Shown here: piece after piece, positions 13,800 to 23,742 of the stretch
How positions within the stretch are numbered: position 1 is the first letter of the stretch
Layout: every line of letters starts with the position of its first letter
Assembly (NCBI GenBank): GCA_964402055.1
Contig: CAYOAV010000001.1
Location: 1 to 64,000, forward strand
Source: UMGS363 sp964402055
GTDB lineage: Bacteria; Bacillota; Clostridia; Oscillospirales; Ruminococcaceae
DNA: 64,000 nucleotides
Direction of reading: 5' to 3'
Program-made: the position numbers and the translations under genes
The notes under the pieces: model-generated
Seen by the model: only the letters and a program-made list of their open reading frames with translations
What the model was told of the DNA's origin: nothing
Databases searched by the model: none

Positions 13800-16700
13800 T
13801 CACCAAGTCCATTCAGACATAAAACGTGTAATTTTTTCGGTAAACTCACCCTTTACAGAGTTCTTTTTTCTTTCATTAAATGCTCCGATTGCAATAAGAA
13901 TAACACCTGCCGCAAGCAAATATACCCACCATGCAGGACTTCCCCACTGCTTTATACTTAAAAAAATCGCCGAAGTTGTAATAACCGTTGCACCAAGAAC
14001 AAACCATCTCTTTATGCGTACAAAGAAGGATATAACCAACATAATGAATGCACTTACCATCATGATGATCGAATTTACCAAGGCTCCGTTAAGAGCATTA
14101 AAAAACAAAATAACAAATACTATTAGATATGTTATAAATGTAAGCGAATCAATATGCTTTTTATCCCATTTCAGTAATCTTAAAGCCGCAACATACAAAA
14201 GTACAGGAATAACATTTATTTCAACCGAAATAGGATCGGGAGATTTTGCAAACGGCCTTGACCACCATGCAAAAACAGATATCAGCATTGCAATAGAAAT
14301 TATTACGCGATTTGTCAAAGGCTTATTTCCTTTACGCAGGAACGAAGCTATAACTATTTCCAAAAGCCATATAAACGACCAACTCTGATATTCTCCGCTC
14401 ATAAATATAAGATACGATATCAGTCCCAAGCATCTTGAAATTGCAAAGCAATCCAATTTATGATTTTGTTTATTATAAATATGAACATTAAAAACAATAT
14501 AGCTTGCAAAAACAGAAAGAAGCATTATCACAGCAATAGTCAAGCAAACCGCATTTTGATTGACAAAACTAAGCGAGGACTGTGTAGCGGTGGCATAATA
14601 CAACGCAGAAAGTGGCATTATCAGCAACGATGTAAAACCCATCATCAAGCTACTTGTTACAGTCATTGCCAGAACAATTATCACGCCGACATTAACAGCG
14701 ACATTAAAGCTATCGGAAAATGTACCCAAAAATAGCAAACCAAAGGCTATAATATTAAGACAAACCGTTGAAAATCTACGGCAGGAAATGACCAAATCTC
14801 CATCGGCAAATGTAAATACAGCGAAAAGTACCGAAGCAAATAGTCCTGCAAAAATAAGCTGTCCTACAGAATCAAAGTCAAAAGCTGATTTAGCAAGGCT
14901 TGCAAAAACAATACAGAATAACGTAATATCCGCAAAAGCAAAGCATTTTCGTTTTTCAATAATTGTTTTAGCAAAATAGACAGAACCCAAAACTAACCAA
15001 AGCTGCCATATTGGTTTATAAGATGCGGCATAGGATAAACATATGTATATTAATGTAACAACAGTAAAACCAAAGAGAGATGCATTAGCTGTTACTTTAC
15101 TGCGGTTTGAAAGCATTACTGTTATCAATGCAAGAATAACCGAAACAGCGGTAAAAATCCATATCATCTCAAAATTTTGACTGAAAATATCACCAGATGG
15201 TATCAACGCAAAGGTCAACATACTCAAAGAAATAAAAGCTATTTTTTCCCACTTCTTTTTTGGATATATACCATGGGATAAGAAAACCGCTGAAGTACAA
15301 AGCACTGTTATAGTTATAGAATTTCCTGCAAAAAGCTGCGAAACAAGGATACCTACCGCAAAAGCAGAATAAATTATATCTGTGAAAACTGAGCGAAGTA
15401 TAAAGCTTTTTCCTTTTTTATTGAGAATAAAATCAAAAATCGTATAAAGTGCCGAAATCACAAGCAAAACAGCCGATGATATTGTATGGAAATACCTTGC
15501 TTCAAAAAATTCCACTATCGAAAGCGTTAAAACGGACAGCAAAAACGAAAAAGCTACAAGCAAAAAGCTACCTGATGCTTCATTTCTCTTGATTAATCCA
15601 AACACAAGTATTTCAACAGCAAAAATCGCAGAAGCTATCAGATATGCCGAGGTTACCTCTAAGGATAAATCCCATGTAACCACAAGCATAGCTATTCCTG
15701 CACAAACGCACGATAAAAAGTTGAATGCTTTATTTGTCGGCAACACTTTAAGCAACGAAAGGACTGATATAATTGTTGCAATCAACGTCCATATAAATAT
15801 ACCATCATCAAATGTGCTTAACGAAGCCTGATGTGTAACCCCTATGAAAAGAAAAAAACAAAAAGGTATCGCACCCGCATATTCATTTTTCTTTGAAAGA
15901 CTGCTGAAAACATATGTCACTGCAAAAATTCCACATGCTAATGTAAAAACAAAGCCTTTTCCTGACCAAACAATTATAAGCGATACAAAGCTAACCCAAA
16001 TAGTATTCATTAGTTCAAATTCAGGCAAAACATCAATCAAAGCTGTAAAATATTCAAGTTTTATATCCTTATTTTGAATTAATCTGCCTATAAAAATAAC
16101 AGCTAACGAATAAATAGCCCCCACAAGGAGGATGAAATCTTTATTTTCAAAAATCTGTACAGCAATTGATATTACACAAGCCGAAATACCTGTCAATGAA
16201 GCAACCGCAAATGGTCGGCTTTTATAATCATAGCTGCCTTTAAAGCAAACAATAGCTGTCAGCAATGAAGCAACAGCAAAAACCGTTCCTACTCCCTCTC
16301 CACCAAAGCTAAACCAATCGCCAAAAATTTTGAAGAATACAACAGCAAATACGGTTATAGGGAGAAAAGCACAACCAAGCACATAAAATATTCTGCCTGT
16401 TTTTGGAAGTTTAAGTTTTCTTTCCGCAAGAGATGAAGCAGCAAAAAGAACAGCGGAGAATGAAAGTATTATAACTGCCTTAAAAATACTTCCAAGCGAT
16501 GCCCAGGTGGTAGTAGCAAAAATAAAACCCGAAATAATAATAAGCAACGCTCCAAGAATAAACAAAGCATTGATTGAGCTGACCTTATGATTCTTTTCAG
16601 CTTTAGGTTTATCAATTGCTTCTTCAGGCTTTGTTATCTGCTCTGTAAAGGCATCAGTCCTTACACTTTTAATATATGATATGTCATAAGTTGAGCTATG

Positions 16701-16850
16701 CTTTTCATATGCCTTATTTTCTTCACTTTTATTATCAGAAGAAAATTCAATATTTTTAATTTTTTTACGAAGTTGTTTGTTCTGTTCTCTTTCATTAATA
16801 TACAGATAAAGGAAAACAAGAGTAGTTAATATAAAAAACACCATACACAT
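13800..16850 (-). CDS. Very large multi-pass membrane protein, DUF2157/SCO7613-like
   Basis: 1016 aa from the ATG at 16850; ATG at 16844 is equally possible, and AAGGAAGG lies just upstream. One N-terminal helix is followed by a charged stretch (about 20-85). From there to the end the chain is nearly continuous hydrophobic helices, on the order of 25-30 membrane spans. The first, SINALFILGALLIIISGFIFATTTW, resembles the start of DUF2157-type proteins, and the overall shape matches actinobacterial SCO7613-like membrane proteins; both are recognitions by eye. No catalytic motif is visible. It stands alone between cellobiose phosphorylase and a divergent lipoprotein gene. Function unknown; a role in the envelope is only a guess. 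Confidence 0.7.
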   Translation of the reverse strand: MCMVFFILTTLVFLYLYINEREQNKQLRKKIKNIEFSSDNKSEENKAYEKHSSTYDISYIKSVRTDAFTEQITKPEEAIDKPKAEKNHKVSSINALFILGALLIIISGFIFATTTWASLGSIFKAVIILSFSAVLFAASSLAERKLKLPKTGRIFYVLGCAFLPITVFAVVFFKIFGDWFSFGGEGVGTVFAVASLLTAIVCFKGSYDYKSRPFAVASLTGISACVISIAVQIFENKDFILLVGAIYSLAVIFIGRLIQNKDIKLEYFTALIDVLPEFELMNTIWVSFVSLIIVWSGKGFVFTLACGIFAVTYVFSSLSKKNEYAGAIPFCFFLFIGVTHQASLSTFDDGIFIWTLIATIISVLSLLKVLPTNKAFNFLSCVCAGIAMLVVTWDLSLEVTSAYLIASAIFAVEILVFGLIKRNEASGSFLLVAFSFLLSVLTLSIVEFFEARYFHTISSAVLLVISALYTIFDFILNKKGKSFILRSVFTDIIYSAFAVGILVSQLFAGNSITITVLCTSAVFLSHGIYPKKKWEKIAFISLSMLTFALIPSGDIFSQNFEMIWIFTAVSVILALITVMLSNRSKVTANASLFGFTVVTLIYICLSYAASYKPIWQLWLVLGSVYFAKTIIEKRKCFAFADITLFCIVFASLAKSAFDFDSVGQLIFAGLFASVLFAVFTFADGDLVISCRRFSTVCLNIIAFGLLFLGTFSDSFNVAVNVGVIIVLAMTVTSSLMMGFTSLLIMPLSALYYATATQSSLSFVNQNAVCLTIAVIMLLSVFASYIVFNVHIYNKQNHKLDCFAISRCLGLISYLIFMSGEYQSWSFIWLLEIVIASFLRKGNKPLTNRVIISIAMLISVFAWWSRPFAKSPDPISVEINVIPVLLYVAALRLLKWDKKHIDSLTFITYLIVFVILFFNALNGALVNSIIMMVSAFIMLVISFFVRIKRWFVLGATVITTSAIFLSIKQWGSPAWWVYLLAAGVILIAIGAFNERKKNSVKGEFTEKITRFMSEWTW

Positions 16851-16918
16851 ATTTCCTTCCTTTTGCCTATATTCTATCATAATAAATTGTGAAAGTCAAT
16901 AATTTTTCATAAAAACAC

Positions 16919-16947
16919 TAGACATTTCGTTACATATATGTTATAAT
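16919..16947 (+). promoter_or_regulatory. Promoter of the PrsA-like lipoprotein gene
   Basis: TAGACA (16919-16924), a 17-bp spacer, TATAAT (16942-16947). The leader of about 90 nt contains GGGAACCCGC and GCGGTTTCTC, which can pair with one mismatch around a long loop. Ribosome binding site CTGGAGG. Confidence 0.55.
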
Positions 16948-17042
16948 AAAATGTATTTAGTTGGGAACCCGCTGAAATCTTCCATGCAACAAACAATATG
17001 TATTAATCTGCGGTTTCTCAAAAACTGGAGGTTTATATATTT

Positions 17043-18224
17043 ATGAAAAAATTAAAAAAAATATCAATAGCTGCTCTTTGCTCCGCTGCAGCATTTTCTC
17101 TTACTGCCTGTGGAAATAATTTGACAGGTGCTGACACTACTTATGGAGCTGTTATTGATGACTACAAGGTTCCGGCTGGTGTATTTATCTCAATGCAGAT
17201 GGATGCTTATTACGATGCGGCATATTATACCGAGCCAACAGATGATGAATCAACAGATACATCATCCGAAGAAGTTGCAACAGAAACTACTTCCACTGAT
17301 GAAACAGCAGAAACAGAGGAAACTACAACCACGCCCTTCACCGATAAAGTTATTGAGGACAAGCCTGTTCGTGAATGGATAAATGACGAAGCAACCAAGA
17401 AGATGCAGGAATTTGTTGCTATTGAGAAAAAATTTGATGAATATGGGCTTGCGTTTGAAGATAACGAAAAAGAGAAAAACAGCATTTATCTTGACTCACT
17501 TTGGGAATATTATGGTTCATATTATGAAGAGCTTGGTATCAGCGAAAGCTCACAGCTTCTTGTTATGCTGAATTCAACCAAGAGAGATATGGTTTTTGAT
17601 TATATATACGGAAACGGCGGAGAAAAGGAAATTTCCGAAGCTGATATAAAAGGATATCTCGAGGAAAATAACAAGCGAATCAATTTCATTGAAATGGAGC
17701 TTAAGGACGGAGAAGGAAATCTTCTAAAATCCAACGGCAAAGCCGAAATTAAAGAAATGGCCGAAGGCTATATCGATAGAATAAAAAATGGCGAAGCTTT
17801 TGCTGATGTAAGCAAGGAATACAGTGATTATTACGATAAGCTTGTTGCAGATGCAGCAGAAACCACAGATGGTGATGAAACAGATGCTTTAGATGATACA
17901 ATTGAAGCAGCAAGTAGCTATGTTGATAACGAAACCGTAATTTCAAAGGATGGAAGCACACCATCTGCGGCAGTTGTTGAAAAAGCATTCGAAGCTAACA
18001 CAGGAGATGTCTTCCTTGTTGAAGAGGACGAGGTTTATTATGTAGTTGCTGTTCTTGATCTTTATGATGACGAGAATTATTACACAGAAAATGAAAAAAC
18101 AGCACGTCATGCACTTAAAGATGATGAATTTGATGATACGGTAACCTCTTGGACTCTTTCTCAGAATGTTGAGAAAAACGATGCCGCTTATAAGCGTTAC
18201 AAAATCGAAAAGTTTATGAACTAA
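17043..18224 (+). CDS. PrsA/SurA-like peptidyl-prolyl isomerase-type lipoprotein
   Basis: 393 aa. A lysine-rich signal peptide ends in the lipobox LTAC (Cys23), so the protein should be anchored outside the membrane. A Ser/Thr/Glu linker (about 65-100) follows. Next comes a SurA_N/PrsA-like helical region, then a part resembling a parvulin core (RINFIEMELKDGEGN, then IKNGEAFADVSKEYSD, about 215-265). That core is interrupted by an acidic insertion and continues to DVFLVEEDEVYYVVAVLDLYD. PrsA-type proteins help secreted proteins fold. The parvulin part is divergent, so it may be only a chaperone. It is monocistronic with its own promoter and terminator. Confidence 0.7.
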   Translation: MKKLKKISIAALCSAAAFSLTACGNNLTGADTTYGAVIDDYKVPAGVFISMQMDAYYDAAYYTEPTDDESTDTSSEEVATETTSTDETAETEETTTTPFTDKVIEDKPVREWINDEATKKMQEFVAIEKKFDEYGLAFEDNEKEKNSIYLDSLWEYYGSYYEELGISESSQLLVMLNSTKRDMVFDYIYGNGGEKEISEADIKGYLEENNKRINFIEMELKDGEGNLLKSNGKAEIKEMAEGYIDRIKNGEAFADVSKEYSDYYDKLVADAAETTDGDETDALDDTIEAASSYVDNETVISKDGSTPSAAVVEKAFEANTGDVFLVEEDEVYYVVAVLDLYDDENYYTENEKTARHALKDDEFDDTVTSWTLSQNVEKNDAAYKRYKIEKFMN

Positions 18225-18229
18225 AAAAT

Positions 18230-18272
18230 AGTCAGTGCAATTTCATTTTTGATCTTGTACTGACTTTTTTTT
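18230..18272 (+). terminator. Intrinsic terminator of the PrsA-like gene
   Basis: AGTCAGTGCAA (18230-18240) pairs with TTGTACTGACT (18255-18265) with one G-U wobble, followed by eight T. Confidence 0.85.
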
Positions 18273-18280
18273 AAATAATA

Positions 18281-18321
18281 ATGCCGAAATCCACTATATT
18301 TGTATTGGTGAATTTCGGCAT
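18281..18321 (-). terminator. Terminator of the iron-ADH-like gene
   Basis: ATGCCGAAAT (18281-18290) and ATTTCGGCAT (18312-18321) form a 10-bp stem, extendable by CAC/GTG after a mismatch. On the minus strand an AT-rich run follows. Confidence 0.55.
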
Positions 18322-18335
18322 ATTTATATCATATA

Positions 18336-19523
18336 TTAAGAATTATACGCATTTCTAAGTATCTCTTCAATATCCGCCGCTGTTGGCACTCTCGGATTTC
18401 CTGCGATATCACGATCTTCAAGAGCCTTTTCAGCCATAAATGGTATCTTATTAAGATATTCAGAGCCTACAAAACCAAAGTTGGACATAATTCCAATCTC
18501 ATCTGCAAGCTTTCTTATAGCCGATACAAGGCTTTCCACGCCCTTTTCACACGTATCTGCTTCAAGTCCAAGATATGCCGCAATCTGACGATATCTTTCT
18601 GCAGCACCATCTCTTCCATATTTTGGCCACGCTTTTTCAACATTGTATGCCGCATTGTACTTTATAGTAAAAGGTAAGAGTATAGCGTCAGCAACACCCT
18701 TAGATACTTTGGCTTCAGAGCTTACGCTATGCGAAACAGCACTATTCAAACCACAGAGAGTGCTTTCATATGCCATTCCTGCAATAGCCGCTGCATTATG
18801 CATTTTTTCAACCGCTTCTGCATCAGCCTTACCGTTTTTACAAAGTCTTGCAAGATAATCAAATGATGTTTTAACAGCAGAAAGTGCAAAGGAATCAGTA
18901 TAATCTGAATGCATAACAGAAACATATGCTTCAATACCGTGTGCAATAACCTCAAATCCATGCTCTGCATAACGTCCGTCATCAATAACCATTCTGCAAT
19001 CAACAATGGAAACATCAGGCTTTATATTGCAATCAACAAGATGATATTTCTTACCATCTTCACCAAATACAACCGCAGTAGAGGTTATTTCAGCTCCCGA
19101 TCCCGATGTTGTTGGAATACAAACAATTCTTGCCTTTTTCTTCGCTGTATTACAACCATATTTATCTGCAAGCTGTTCAATTGTCATTTCTGGATTGGAA
19201 TAAAGTGCGGCTGCAGCCTTCATTGTATCCATAACGTTTCCGCCGCCAAGAGCAATAACCGTATCAGGATTAAAGCTGTTCATTATAGAAACGCCTCTAT
19301 TTACAGATGCAATATCTGCGATACGATTAATATCATAGAAAACATCAACCACAGGAGCGGATTCATTTCTTTCAATATAATAATTTATATGCTCAAGCAA
19401 ACCTGCACCAATAGTTTCCTTATCAGCAAAAACTACTACTCTGTGCATTTCAGGCAATTTTTCAAGATACTGAACCGCACCCGGCATAAAATATACTTTT
19501 TCTGGAACATTAAAAATCTGCAT
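18336..19523 (-). CDS. Iron-containing alcohol dehydrogenase-like protein with a degenerate metal site
   Basis: 395 aa, the usual length for group III (iron-activated) alcohol dehydrogenases. Nucleotide-binding features are present: VIALGGGNVMDTMKAAA (about 89-105) and IPTTSGSGAEIT (136-147). Against E. coli FucO (ligands Asp196, His200, His263, His277), the equivalent residues here are Glu191, His195, Ser261 and Lys275; His265 matches the non-ligand His267. Three of four metal ligands therefore appear changed. It may bind another cofactor, act without metal, or be inactive. The expected reaction would be NAD(P)H-dependent aldehyde reduction, but the changes make this uncertain. It is monocistronic. 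The ligand mapping is by eye. Confidence 0.8.
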   Translation of the reverse strand: MQIFNVPEKVYFMPGAVQYLEKLPEMHRVVVFADKETIGAGLLEHINYYIERNESAPVVDVFYDINRIADIASVNRGVSIMNSFNPDTVIALGGGNVMDTMKAAAALYSNPEMTIEQLADKYGCNTAKKKARIVCIPTTSGSGAEITSTAVVFGEDGKKYHLVDCNIKPDVSIVDCRMVIDDGRYAEHGFEVIAHGIEAYVSVMHSDYTDSFALSAVKTSFDYLARLCKNGKADAEAVEKMHNAAAIAGMAYESTLCGLNSAVSHSVSSEAKVSKGVADAILLPFTIKYNAAYNVEKAWPKYGRDGAAERYRQIAAYLGLEADTCEKGVESLVSAIRKLADEIGIMSNFGFVGSEYLNKIPFMAEKALEDRDIAGNPRVPTAADIEEILRNAYNS

Positions 19524-19647
19524 AGGACTTCTCCTTTGTTTGTTAATTAATTATCATTTTACCATAAAAGTCAGTTTTCGTCAATTGGTACTGCCTCAAA
19601 AAAACGTGTCCAACTAAGCTTTTTTATGGTAAATATACACAAAATCA

Positions 19648-22600
19648 CTAAAAGAAATAGGAATAATACGGATCATCGTTATCAAATATATTTTCGGTAT
19701 TATCTGTATTATCCTCTGGTTCTTCTGCCATAGCATCGCTAGTCACGTCTGAATCTATTTCGGAATCCATACCTTCAATATATCCATCGCCAAAGCAGGA
19801 ATAGCTACACTTTTCAAAATAATTCTTGATACCATTCACAATGGATTTTGCAATTCCTTTTTGATGAGTTTTATTTGCAAGTGCCATTGCTTCTGTATAG
19901 GTGGTGACAAATCCGCATTCAACAAGTATTGAAGGAAATTCCTGTTGCTGTGTGACAAAGAAATAATTATACTTCTCTCCCCTGTCACCAAGGCCACCCT
20001 CATCAACATAATTATAAAGATAACTGCCCATTGCCGCTGATACCGAATCAGCAAGCGGCTGCGAAAACGGCGTAAAGTAATACGCTTCCGCACCCGTTGC
20101 ATTTTCATTTCCAGATGCATTACAGTGAACAGAAATATACAAATCAGGCGAATACTGTCTTGCTATTGCCGCACGTTGATCTGTATCATAATTGTCACTT
20201 TCCGTCGTCAACCTAATAACATTAGCACCCTCATCTTCAAGATATGCCGCAAGATATTTCGCAATTGCAAGATTAGCCTCCTGCTCCTTGATATGTCCAA
20301 CAGCACCAGGATCAAAGTTTCCACCTGTATATCCGTGTCCAGGATCTACAACAATAGTTGCACCACTAAGACTATTTCGACAGCCATTAAACCGAAGTAC
20401 AAGATTGTCGTCCTCATCATATGTTGCCTTCATTCCCGAATATATACCGTTCTGGCGGAATGTCAGACTAAGCTTCGCCGATTTAATATCCCCATTTTCT
20501 ACAGACGACCATGTTCCCGAAGAGAAAACCGCACTTTCAGGGAAAGTCAGATCTGCAGCGGATATACTTGTTATATAGTTGAATGTGATAACAATTCCAT
20601 CAGAATTAAATGACGAAACATAATATGAGCCATTGTCGCCGTCAGAATAATTAATGCCATTATAGCTCAAAGAGAACGGAATTTTAACAGCCGTCTTCAG
20701 CTTTATAACAGTATCTGTTCCGTCCTTATAAACTGAATTAACGGATATAGGATTATTGCCAAGCGGTTTATTTTCAAGTATGGAAACAGCATTTGTACGG
20801 ATTCTTTTTCCAGAATTGGTAATATAATAATCTGTTCCGCTGTATGTAACAGTATTTACAATGTAATCAAGCGTTCCTGCAGGCAAACGTGCCATATCGG
20901 GAGTTGGAGCAGTATCTGTAGTTTTTGCATTATATACCATCGTGTTATCGTTGTTTATCATAAGAATACTTCCCGAAAAATCGTTCTCAATTTCCGGAAG
21001 TGCATTAACAGTTATTGATGATCCTGTCCTGCTTTCAGTCAGATCGCCTGTCTTTGTATGATAAACTCCATAAAACTCAACTGAGCCAAGCTGTATTTCT
21101 TCATTCTTTTTACCATCGGGAACGGTGTATCTTCCTACATATTTTGTATAGTATGAGTTTGGATCAAGCTCGTCAAGCTGACCTTCAACCTCTTTCAGGG
21201 TAATACTTTTGCCATTAATTTTTGCAGTTACATCTGAACCCTTGTATGCAATCGCACTTATTGCAACGGTTGAACCGCCGTCAAGGTACATATTGCCATC
21301 AGATGGTGAAACGCTTTTTAGTATATTCACTGTACGGGTAATTTTATATGTTATAACCTTAGCCTTATTCTGAAATTTAAATGTATTTACACCAACATCA
21401 AGCTCTTCTGTAAAATAGAATCGTCCTGCTTCATTAAGTACAATTTCCTTACCCTGATAGTATACAGGAAAATTCGGATCAAAAGAACCTGCAAAGATAA
21501 CCGTAGGCTCTTCCGTTTTGTAGGTAGTTTTTGTCGGAAGTGTCATTTCAAGCTCACTATTAAGACCTTCAAGATCAATCGTATCATCATAATGCTTTAT
21601 AAGTACAGTCGTCGAACCCATACTATCGTTGCATAAAGCAGAAAGCGAGTCAAACGAACTTCCACCATAAGAAGATAGCTCTGACGCTTCAATAACCTGC
21701 TTTACAAGCTCATCAGGTGAGCCCCAACCCTCGGAATCAGTGCAGATATTTTCATTCATATGATGTACAAAAAGGGGTATTCCTGCTTCCTCTGCAACAT
21801 CATTCCACCATTCGGTTATCTCTCCGAACGGTTCTGTTGAACTTGAACGTGAGCCGTTTGCTTTAAGCATAATAAAGTCAGCATAACCGTCACGAATATA
21901 TTTCAAAGTATCGGAATATCCATCTGTCAAGGCTTCAAACTTCACAGATGTATCAGAACCATTTTCGTTATTTTCGTAATTAGCCCATACATCCTTTATA
22001 GAAATGCCAACAGGAACTGTATTGTTAGTCTTTCTAACCGCATCAGAAGCAAGTGCAAATACATATGCTCCATTATCGAGCAACCAGTTTTCAAAACCAA
22101 TTCCAGAGCCATTTTCAATATAACTATGGAGTGTAGAATTTGTCTTTGACGAATAGTATCCGTCAAGAATTATTCCATCAACAGGATACTTAACTGTAAA
22201 GGTATGTACCCTTAGTGCAAGAAAATCAATTCTTTCACTCAAATCAGATCCATCAAGTGAATTAAGCACTGCATCAAGGCTAAAGTTCATATATACATAC
22301 ATACCACGGTCGGCAGCACTATCAACAAGAGTCGAAACAATATCCTCGCCGAGCGAATTATTCAAATCACAGTCGTAAAGTATTTCACCTTCACAGTCAG
22401 TATTGACAATAATAGCATTAAGACGATTAGACTGGGCATTATCAAGAAGTTTTTCAACCTCTTCTTCAACAGTTTCTTCACTGTTTTCTGTAGCATAATC
22501 GATTGTTGGGGTAATATATACTCCCCTTAATTCGGATGGGAAGCTAAACATTGCAGTATAAATAGGCTCTTCAAAGTCAGGTAGGTCTTCATCACGATTA

Positions 22601-22731
22601 ATTTCCTCCTGCGGAGCAATAACTACAATATTTTCTTCATCATCAGCAAAAACCGATGAAATAGGCACAGCTGTAACACAAATTGCAAACGCAATAAATG
22701 TACACAAAATTTTGATTATATATTTATTCAA
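19648..22731 (-). CDS. Secreted GHL10-like glycoside hydrolase / N-acetylmuramoyl-L-alanine amidase fusion
   Basis: 1027 aa from a TTG at 22731, eight bases after TTAGGAG. The ATG at 22761 has no such site. A signal peptide ends near SSVFA-DDE. Residues about 45-340 resemble the GHL10/DUF187 family (ELRGVYITPTIDY, VDGIILDGYY). A long beta-rich middle part follows (about 380-780). The Amidase_3 domain spans about 788-976 with VVDPGHG, KEQEANL, YISVHCN and LVECGF, which supply the zinc ligands and catalytic Glu. An acidic tail ends the protein. The amidase cuts between muramic acid and the stem peptide; the GHL10 part may bind or cut glycan. Likely a wall-remodelling or spore/germination enzyme. 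Confidence 0.85.
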   Translation of the reverse strand: MNKYIIKILCTFIAFAICVTAVPISSVFADDEENIVVIAPQEEINRDEDLPDFEEPIYTAMFSFPSELRGVYITPTIDYATENSEETVEEEVEKLLDNAQSNRLNAIIVNTDCEGEILYDCDLNNSLGEDIVSTLVDSAADRGMYVYMNFSLDAVLNSLDGSDLSERIDFLALRVHTFTVKYPVDGIILDGYYSSKTNSTLHSYIENGSGIGFENWLLDNGAYVFALASDAVRKTNNTVPVGISIKDVWANYENNENGSDTSVKFEALTDGYSDTLKYIRDGYADFIMLKANGSRSSSTEPFGEITEWWNDVAEEAGIPLFVHHMNENICTDSEGWGSPDELVKQVIEASELSSYGGSSFDSLSALCNDSMGSTTVLIKHYDDTIDLEGLNSELEMTLPTKTTYKTEEPTVIFAGSFDPNFPVYYQGKEIVLNEAGRFYFTEELDVGVNTFKFQNKAKVITYKITRTVNILKSVSPSDGNMYLDGGSTVAISAIAYKGSDVTAKINGKSITLKEVEGQLDELDPNSYYTKYVGRYTVPDGKKNEEIQLGSVEFYGVYHTKTGDLTESRTGSSITVNALPEIENDFSGSILMINNDNTMVYNAKTTDTAPTPDMARLPAGTLDYIVNTVTYSGTDYYITNSGKRIRTNAVSILENKPLGNNPISVNSVYKDGTDTVIKLKTAVKIPFSLSYNGINYSDGDNGSYYVSSFNSDGIVITFNYITSISAADLTFPESAVFSSGTWSSVENGDIKSAKLSLTFRQNGIYSGMKATYDEDDNLVLRFNGCRNSLSGATIVVDPGHGYTGGNFDPGAVGHIKEQEANLAIAKYLAAYLEDEGANVIRLTTESDNYDTDQRAAIARQYSPDLYISVHCNASGNENATGAEAYYFTPFSQPLADSVSAAMGSYLYNYVDEGGLGDRGEKYNYFFVTQQQEFPSILVECGFVTTYTEAMALANKTHQKGIAKSIVNGIKNYFEKCSYSCFGDGYIEGMDSEIDSDVTSDAMAEEPEDNTDNTENIFDNDDPYYSYFF

Positions 22732-22773
22732 AACAAAAACTCCTAAATCAATAACAAACATTTACATATAACA

Positions 22774-22802
22774 ATTATACGACATTTTATTCTTTATTTC
22801 AA
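22774..22802 (-). promoter_or_regulatory. Promoter of the amidase fusion gene
   Basis: On the minus strand TTGAAA (22802-22797), a 17-bp spacer, TATAAT (22779-22774). Its position just upstream of 22761 leaves a short leader to the TTG start at 22731. Confidence 0.65.
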
Positions 22803-22984
22803 TAGCATAAACATAAATTTTACAAAATATTTTATTGAAAAGAGCTTTTAATATCGTTTTATTTAATTAATATATAATTAATGATATATACACAGTAATG
22901 CAATATATATTTTTCAAAATATGTTAAAATATATATAATGTAAACCTACAGCTTTATCCAATAATATTTCGGAGGCATAAATCT

Positions 22985-23737
22985 ATGGCAAAAGAAAAAG
23001 CAAAAAAAGAACCTAAATCTCCAAAGCCTGAAAAAGAATCTAAAAAAAATGTTACAATAAAGGTAAATCCAATCCTTAAGCTTGAAAAAAATTTAAAAGT
23101 CGAGCTTCAGAATTATCTTTTCGGAACAAGTGAAAAAAAACTTATGGTTTCCGAGGATTTCCTCAACGAAATGACGATAAAATACATATCCAAACGAATG
23201 AGTATTATCAATACTTCCTATGTGAATATGCACTCAACACGTTCAGCCGTCAATTTTTTCAAATATGCAACAGAAATAGAAAGGCTTATCGAAGACTTAA
23301 TAGGTCTTGAAAAATATTACCCATTCAAAAACCCTGTTCCAAGCGTGTATAAACGCAACTATCTTAATCACAAGCCTACCGCAACAACAGAAATGATTGC
23401 AAGAATATGGAAACATGCAACACAAAAGCACCCTATTAAGGAAGGAACAGCTATTGAAGATATTGAACCAAAAATTGTACTTTTTTATGACAATATAATA
23501 AGCGACCTCATCTCCCAAAAAGAGCATTATTCTGAATATGATATGGAGCTTATTGACTCCTATTATGTTCAAATTCACGGCGAACCGTTAGAAAAACCTG
23601 CTGAACCGACAGAAATAATTAACGAAAACATTGAATCTTATCCTGATGATTCTGCCGATATTGAAGGTGAATCAGCTGAAAATGAGCCACAATCAGACGA
23701 AGAATTTAAGCTTGACCTTGATGGTACTGATATATAA
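22985..23737 (+). CDS. Conserved-looking cytoplasmic protein of unknown function
   Basis: 250 aa with a good GGAGG site before the ATG. The first 25 residues are Lys/Glu/Pro-rich (MAKEKAKKEPKSPKPEKE). A folded, mainly helical region spans about 28-200 (LEKNLKVELQNYLFG, then MSIINTSYVNMHSTRSAVNFFK, then IARIWKHATQKHP). The last 50 residues are acidic (DDSADIEGESAENEPQSDEEF). There is no signal peptide or membrane segment and no family I recognise. The basic head and acidic tail suggest nucleic-acid or protein contacts, which is only a guess. It sits where spoIVB and spo0A usually follow recN in other spore formers, but it is convergent to recN and resembles neither. Confidence 0.75.
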   Translation: MAKEKAKKEPKSPKPEKESKKNVTIKVNPILKLEKNLKVELQNYLFGTSEKKLMVSEDFLNEMTIKYISKRMSIINTSYVNMHSTRSAVNFFKYATEIERLIEDLIGLEKYYPFKNPVPSVYKRNYLNHKPTATTEMIARIWKHATQKHPIKEGTAIEDIEPKIVLFYDNIISDLISQKEHYSEYDMELIDSYYVQIHGEPLEKPAEPTEIINENIESYPDDSADIEGESAENEPQSDEEFKLDLDGTDI

Positions 23738-23742
23738 AAATA

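Noticed and set aside
20125..20613. 162-codon plus-strand ORF inside the amidase gene
   Set aside because: Antisense to a gene with clear Amidase_3 motifs; composition is what a shadow frame would give.
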